Made by a program: the position numbers and the translations under genes. This document shows positions 19,963 to 23,943 of a stretch of DNA of 23,943 nucleotides, one piece after another. The notes beneath the pieces were generated by a model that saw only the letters and a program-made list of their open reading frames with translations, had not been told where the DNA came from and did no database searches. How positions within the stretch are numbered: the first letter of the stretch is position 1; the number at the start of each line of letters is the position of its first letter. The stretch lies in contig ATSW01013610.1 in the NCBI GenBank assembly GCA_000444245.1, positions 1 through 23,943 of the forward strand. The letters are read 5' to 3'. This stretch comes from Botryllus schlosseri. Taxonomy: Eukaryota > Chordata > Ascidiacea > Stolidobranchia > Styelidae.

Positions 19963-20244
19963 ATGTGGCGAGATAGCGTAGTGGTATAATCCACAGCTAC
20001 AACACCAATGGACTGTGGGTTCGAGTCCGACCGAGGTCGACTCCAGAATTCCTACCCAAGTGTTGGAGGTCTATCTAGCCTCCTCTTCGCCATCTCATCA
20101 GTGCGAGCGGTGCCTTATAAAGCCTAGAAGTTGGCCGTGCATGCTACAAGTCGGCAGCTACGGAATTAAAATGAAAAAAAAATTAGCTGGTGTAAATGAC
20201 CATAGTAGTCGACAAACACCACAAATACCGTAAACAACAACAAA
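19963..20244 (+). mobile_element. tRNA-derived SINE, apparently full length
   Basis: A perfect A box, TAGCGTAGTGG (19974-19984), and a perfect B box, GGTTCGAGTCC (20018-20028), lie 44 bases apart, as in a tRNA. After the head comes a body of about 110 bases shared with the copies at 6918 and 11738. Then follow an A-rich stretch and a tail, TAAATGACCATAGTAGTCG with ACAAACACC, ending in CAACAACAAA. The tail is also present in the intron 3 copy, so it belongs to the element; such tails are usually borrowed from the partner LINE. Intact promoter boxes suggest that this is the youngest copy here. The tRNA fold itself is poor, so this is not a tRNA gene. Confidence 0.9.
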
Positions 20245-21648
20245 GTTGAAAAATCGGAAGGATCGCAGAAACATATCATCGTCAATTTGTAACTCTAGAT
20301 ATGTGGTCATTAACCAGGGTTCACTGTTTCAGTTTCGCATCTGAACGTGATGACACGTTCGTATTGGCCAGGGGTGGCCAGCTTTTTTGCCATTCACGGC
20401 CACAACTCGATTACTTATGTAGCCTACATCTACATCTCAGTTTACAGCCGTAATGAACGAACTGGACGCCAGATGACTACGTTAAACTGTCCACTCCCAT
20501 TTCCGGTGAGCTACGAACTCATCTATTTATTCATATTTGCTTGATATAGCCTACGCACCGAAATCGCGAATAGTCATGTTTTGAATAGTTGCCGGGATTA
20601 GTATTCTGGTCACGCGAGGCGCGAAAATATTTTCAAATTCATGTATGAATTTCGTCATTATTTCAAGTAGTTGCACATATTGCTAGCAAATATTTATAAA
20701 TTCTCAGCCTATGTGATCAGATTCATCGGTAGAATTGATGGAGGGGGTGTTTTCGAAAATATAATATTAAATTATGATGCATTTTCGGTTGGGTCAATTT
20801 ATTAGTCACTTTGTTGCATGCTGCTATTTCTGGAGTTCCCATTCGGATTTTCGATGTACTGGAAATACATTGGAATCGCTCAAATGAACCAGATAAAATC
20901 TCTTCCGTGAGACGCACACGATTCCACACAATTTCGTTATGATGCGCATTATTTTCCACTGATGGTCGCATCTATACTGTGGTGCTCAGATTGCAAAGGG
21001 CACTACTATACTAAAATCGAAAATTCAAGTCGCATTGAATCGCGCTCAACGCAAAGAAAATTTTAAGATAGATTAAAATCTCTCGATAGTTTGAGAGTCA
21101 ATTCGTAAATTCAATTGGCATTTGGACGGCCGCCAACACATACTAATTGAAATACGTTTCGACGGCTGCATAATTTCCTATTGCGCAGGTTGGACCACCG
21201 CTTGCTTAGCAGAACAGTATCACTTTGAAGTAACCAATCTGATAAAGATTGCGCGAACGTATGCGAAGAAACTTCCGTGCGGAGTGACATTAGTTGCAGT
21301 TCACAGCAGTGATCGCACTGAATGAAGAGCAATAGGCAGTGATATTTCCCAGTCATCTCCACGTAGACTTTGCGAGGCCAGCCGAAGCTTTACCGTTTTC
21401 CATATTATTTTGTTCACTGTTATCCAAATAAACCAATGTCAGAAAGAATCGTATGTTGAAATCAAGGTAATTCATGAATACAAAGGTCGGCTCATTTTCT
21501 TAACCAAGATATATTGCCGTAATTACTTTTCTGTTTGTATGGATGGAAACGCACAAACTACCACAGGCAGGATATCTAGCGAAGCCAGAAGAAAGTTTTT
21601 GAAGCAAGAAATGACGCAAATATTACATAATCATGTTTGGGTCGCGAA

Positions 21649-22113
21649 TAGGGCTGGGCACAATGATTCGAGTACTCGAATGTGAAAGGGGTATTAATTT
21701 TAATGATTCGAGTCGAGTAGTAAAATACGATTTCTTCGAGTACTGAAATTATACGCTTCTCGCCACTGAGAGTTAATTTTTCAACGAGAATTATCGTTTC
21801 GATACTAATTTTCACTATTGAAGCATTGAAACCTTGATTGGCGGTATCGTAGCATACGAAACATATAATACAAGGCTACAAAGGTTACTGGACGTAGCAC
21901 ATATCCAAAGTCGTGATTTTCCCACAACAGTATCACCAAGTGGTAAGAAATCGCTATGGTCGAAAAATACCAAAGTATCATTCATGAGATGGATAACAGG
22001 CATTGGGTTCTCTGTGGTGGCATAAACGGTACATATTTGAACTTTGACGTATTGCATCCTGTTAGGACGTCATAATGGACGATACTCGATTACTCGACTT
22101 CGACGATTACTTC
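21649..22113. mobile_element. Fragmentary element with TAGGGCTGGGCAC end
   Basis: TAGGGCTGGGCACAATGATT at 21649, followed by CGAGTACTCGAA, is a terminus type common in hAT elements. Near 22083-22113 an inverted, diverged set of the same units appears (ACTCGATTACTCGACTTCG). The exact right end and any target duplication cannot be read. It lies inside the 20369-23539 structure. Confidence 0.45.
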
Positions 22114-22144
22114 TAATGTTTATTACGTTATGAAGTATAAATGA

Positions 22145-22440
22145 TAAAGGCGAGTAATTATAGCCGTACCATATTCCATGATACTTGCTCGTCATGTCAG
22201 GAATTGCGCTGACCTCGCTGTATCAGAATTGTCATGTTTACGTCGTTAACAATAAAGTTGAGGGATTATAGCCGTACCTGATTGCAAATAATAGTTGCTA
22301 GCCATGCCTACGATACCTACTTGAATCACATTGCAGTTTTCCGTTTGATAAGTGGCATAGGCCGATATGACCGATTGACCGTCTTCCCTAGGGGTATTGA
22401 AAGTGCGCGACCTCTGCGATTATGAAATTGCCAAGATTAT
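22145..22440 (+). repeat. Diverged tandem modules of about 108 bases
   Basis: ATTATAGCCGTACC occurs exactly at 22157-22170 and 22265-22278. It is followed each time by a related stretch (ATACTTGCTCGTCATG, ATAGTTGCTAGCCATG). A later stretch, GTGCGCGACCTC with AAATTGCC, resembles the end of the first unit (TTGCGCTGACCTC, GAATTGTC). This suggests two to three old tandem units. Confidence 0.5.
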
Positions 22441-22481
22441 GTACCGGTATTATCATGTTGAGTTCCCTTGTGCTCTTAGCC

Positions 22482-22600
22482 CAGTGGTTCCTAACCTTAT
22501 TCGTTTCGTGGGCCCCTTGGCCGATATATGAGCTAAAATTCCCCCCTATGAAAAGGTTGCCCGTGACTAAAAAATGTGCTTTTTAACGCACAACCATTTG
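22482..22600 (+). mobile_element. 5' end fragment of a hAT element
   Basis: CAGTGGTTCCTAACCTTATT, followed by CGTGGGCCCCTTGG, is a hAT-type left end. No right end is found, so the element is truncated or interrupted. Confidence 0.5.
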
Positions 22601-23539
22601 TTGACTGAGCAATATATGGCCATTGGCCAACATATTCAAATATGTCCGAACCATGTCGAATGCGGACCGCACTACACTTTGGTAGAGTACAACTAAATTT
22701 GACATGTTTTCTACCGGTCGGTTAGCAACTGACGAAAAATAAATGACCAAGTCCGCTTGCTATGGCCTTGAGTTGAATCGATGAATTTGGTATGTTTTTC
22801 GCGATAGCTCATGTGTTGGCTTAATAGGTAAACATTTTCACCAGCGGCCTTGTGATGAATTCGGCTTGACTTTTTCCTGCTTAGTAGCAATTTGGTCGAG
22901 AGGCTGTCACGAGCCAAACAAAATCGTCTCGCGAGCCTCACTTTATCACGGGTGTAATATCTACGGAAGGTTTTGAACATACACCTAGCATCCGCCAAAG
23001 AAACATGCAACAATATACTAAACATACAACATACACTAGTTTCATACTTAACAGTTCTACCATAAAAATCCAACACCTTTTGAACACAGTGTATCCTCCG
23101 ATACAACTCTAGAGCCAGAGTTGTGACTAATCGTAATCGGTCGACCCGAAGATGCAAAATCATTTATAACTTGCCCCAAATTTTCGAAAACATACCCTCC
23201 ATCAACTCTACAGGTGAATCTGATTACATGGGATGAGAAATAATATAAAAAATACTAATAGTTATGACGAAATTCATACGTGACTCTGAACAATTTTTCG
23301 CGCTTGGCGCGACTATGAACGACCCATTACATGACCAATGAACACTCGCGAAGTAGGTGCGTATAGTAAGCCTATGTGATTAAATAGATTCGTTCGGAGT
23401 TCATCGTAAAAGGACAGGGACACTTTAACATGGGTATTTGGCGTCCAGCTAATTCATTACGACTATGCCCTGGAATGCGGCCGTAGGCTACATGAGTAGT
23501 CACAATGCGGCCGTGAAGGGCAAAAAGGTTGCCCCCCTG

Positions 23540-23877
23540 CTTTAGAGCATGGTCTGGTATTTATTTTGAACTAGTGTTTCTGTTTTTTATTTTGCTTTTA
23601 CTGTTTCGTGTTTGCGTTTTGTAATGTATTCTTCTGTTGAAGTGTTACTGACTGACAGTGACAGTTGCATGATATAATGTACTATCATTACGCCTTGACT
23701 ACAGCTGACTTGAAGACTACACATCTTGTTGTGGTCGTATGGCTGCGTGTTCGTCTTTTTTACATATTTGTGTAAACTCTCATCATGCAAATAAAGAATC
23801 TGTCTGTCAGTCGGTCTATCTGAATTATAAGGTATACGTCGCCATAAAGTTTAAAATTTCTGTATTATGCAATAAGG
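23540..23877 (+). other. Intergenic; AATAAA with a TCTG-rich tail
   Basis: AATAAA at 23790-23795 is followed by an irregular TCTG/TCTA repeat to about 23820. Poly(A) signals followed by short tandem repeats occur at the 3' ends of some LINEs and SINEs, but no coding or tRNA-like head is seen upstream, so the source is undecided. Confidence 0.3.
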
Positions 23878-23943
23878 CAGTGCTATTCAACCTTTTTCGT
23901 CGTGGTACCCCCTTTTAACATTTTCTCAAAACTCGTACTGAGT
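23878..23943 (+). mobile_element. Left end of a hAT-like element cut by the window edge
   Basis: CAGTGCTATTCAACCTTTTT, followed by CGTCGTGGTACCCCC, is a clear hAT-type terminus. The rest of the element lies outside the window. Confidence 0.55.

Larger units (their letters stand above)
20369..23539. mobile_element. Structure with ~400-base inverted arms and hAT-like ends
   Basis: The left end, CAGGGGTGGCCAGC, and the inverted right end, CAGGGGGGCAACC, both continue in parallel for at least 390 bases: TTCACGGCC, ATGTAGCCTAC, CGTAATGAA, CTGGACGCCA, the GCGC palindrome, GTATGAATTTCGTCAT, ATCAGATTCA and TTGATGGAGGG-TGTTTTCGAAAAT. Weaker similarity goes on further inward. The flanks GTATTGGC and CTTTAGAG do not form a duplication. 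It may be one long-inverted-repeat element with altered flanks, or two copies in opposite orientation. The interior has no recognised transposase and holds other debris. Confidence 0.7.

Noticed and set aside
19963-20040. A functional tRNA gene
   Set aside because: The A and B boxes are perfect, but the acceptor and anticodon arms do not pair properly and the body and tail recur in two other copies, so it is a SINE head.
20015-20233. 72-codon open frame
   Set aside because: It lies wholly inside the SINE and is a by-product of it; the frame at 11815-12021 is the same case.
22711-23163. 150-codon open frame on the minus strand
   Set aside because: No recognised motif; part of it runs through the inverted arm of the 20369-23539 structure, where the opposite arm has no matching frame.
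20361-23547. 8-base target duplication around the long-arm structure
   Set aside because: GTATTGGC and CTTTAGAG agree at only three of eight positions, no better than chance.

Overview
The window is animal nuclear DNA, AT-rich and crowded with small DNA transposons. It carries one clear host gene, a five-exon ficolin-like gene on the + strand. A signal peptide, a collagen stretch and a fibrinogen-related domain in one protein is a bilaterian lectin plan. The 58-base first intron, the dense hAT-type elements and a splice-acceptor-like site one base before the start codon fit an invertebrate deuterostome, perhaps a tunicate. The species cannot be named from the sequence.

Layout. Bases 1-4050 hold 14 copies of the palindrome TGGCCGGCCA in two regular clusters and two single sites, with decayed minus-strand coding of unknown family. 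Bases 4300-6060 hold hAT fragments, including a transposase C-terminal relic, and a 56/58-base tandem repeat. Bases 6061-6808 look like a lone LTR. A tRNA-derived SINE follows, and then a three-deep nest of hAT-like elements (7136-9811 around 7632-9729 around 8393-9258), each with an 8-base target duplication that can be read directly.

The ficolin-like gene runs from 10245 to 15103. Its five exons join in frame to give 319 residues. Intron 2 has a cluster of ambiguous bases, intron 3 holds a minus-strand SINE fragment, and intron 4 holds a retroelement C-terminal fragment plus a hAT element (12781-13971) with another inside it (12960-13273).

Downstream, 15541-23943 is again transposon debris: hAT elements at 15801-16313, 18378-18568 and 18930-19546, a full-length SINE at 19963-20244, and a 3.2-kb structure (20369-23539) bounded by inverted arms of about 400 bases. 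A GCGC-centred palindrome recurs in several of these otherwise different elements. No second host gene is supported. The ficolin-like protein would be secreted and would bind acetylated or other surface sugars in innate defence; nothing else in the window works with it.
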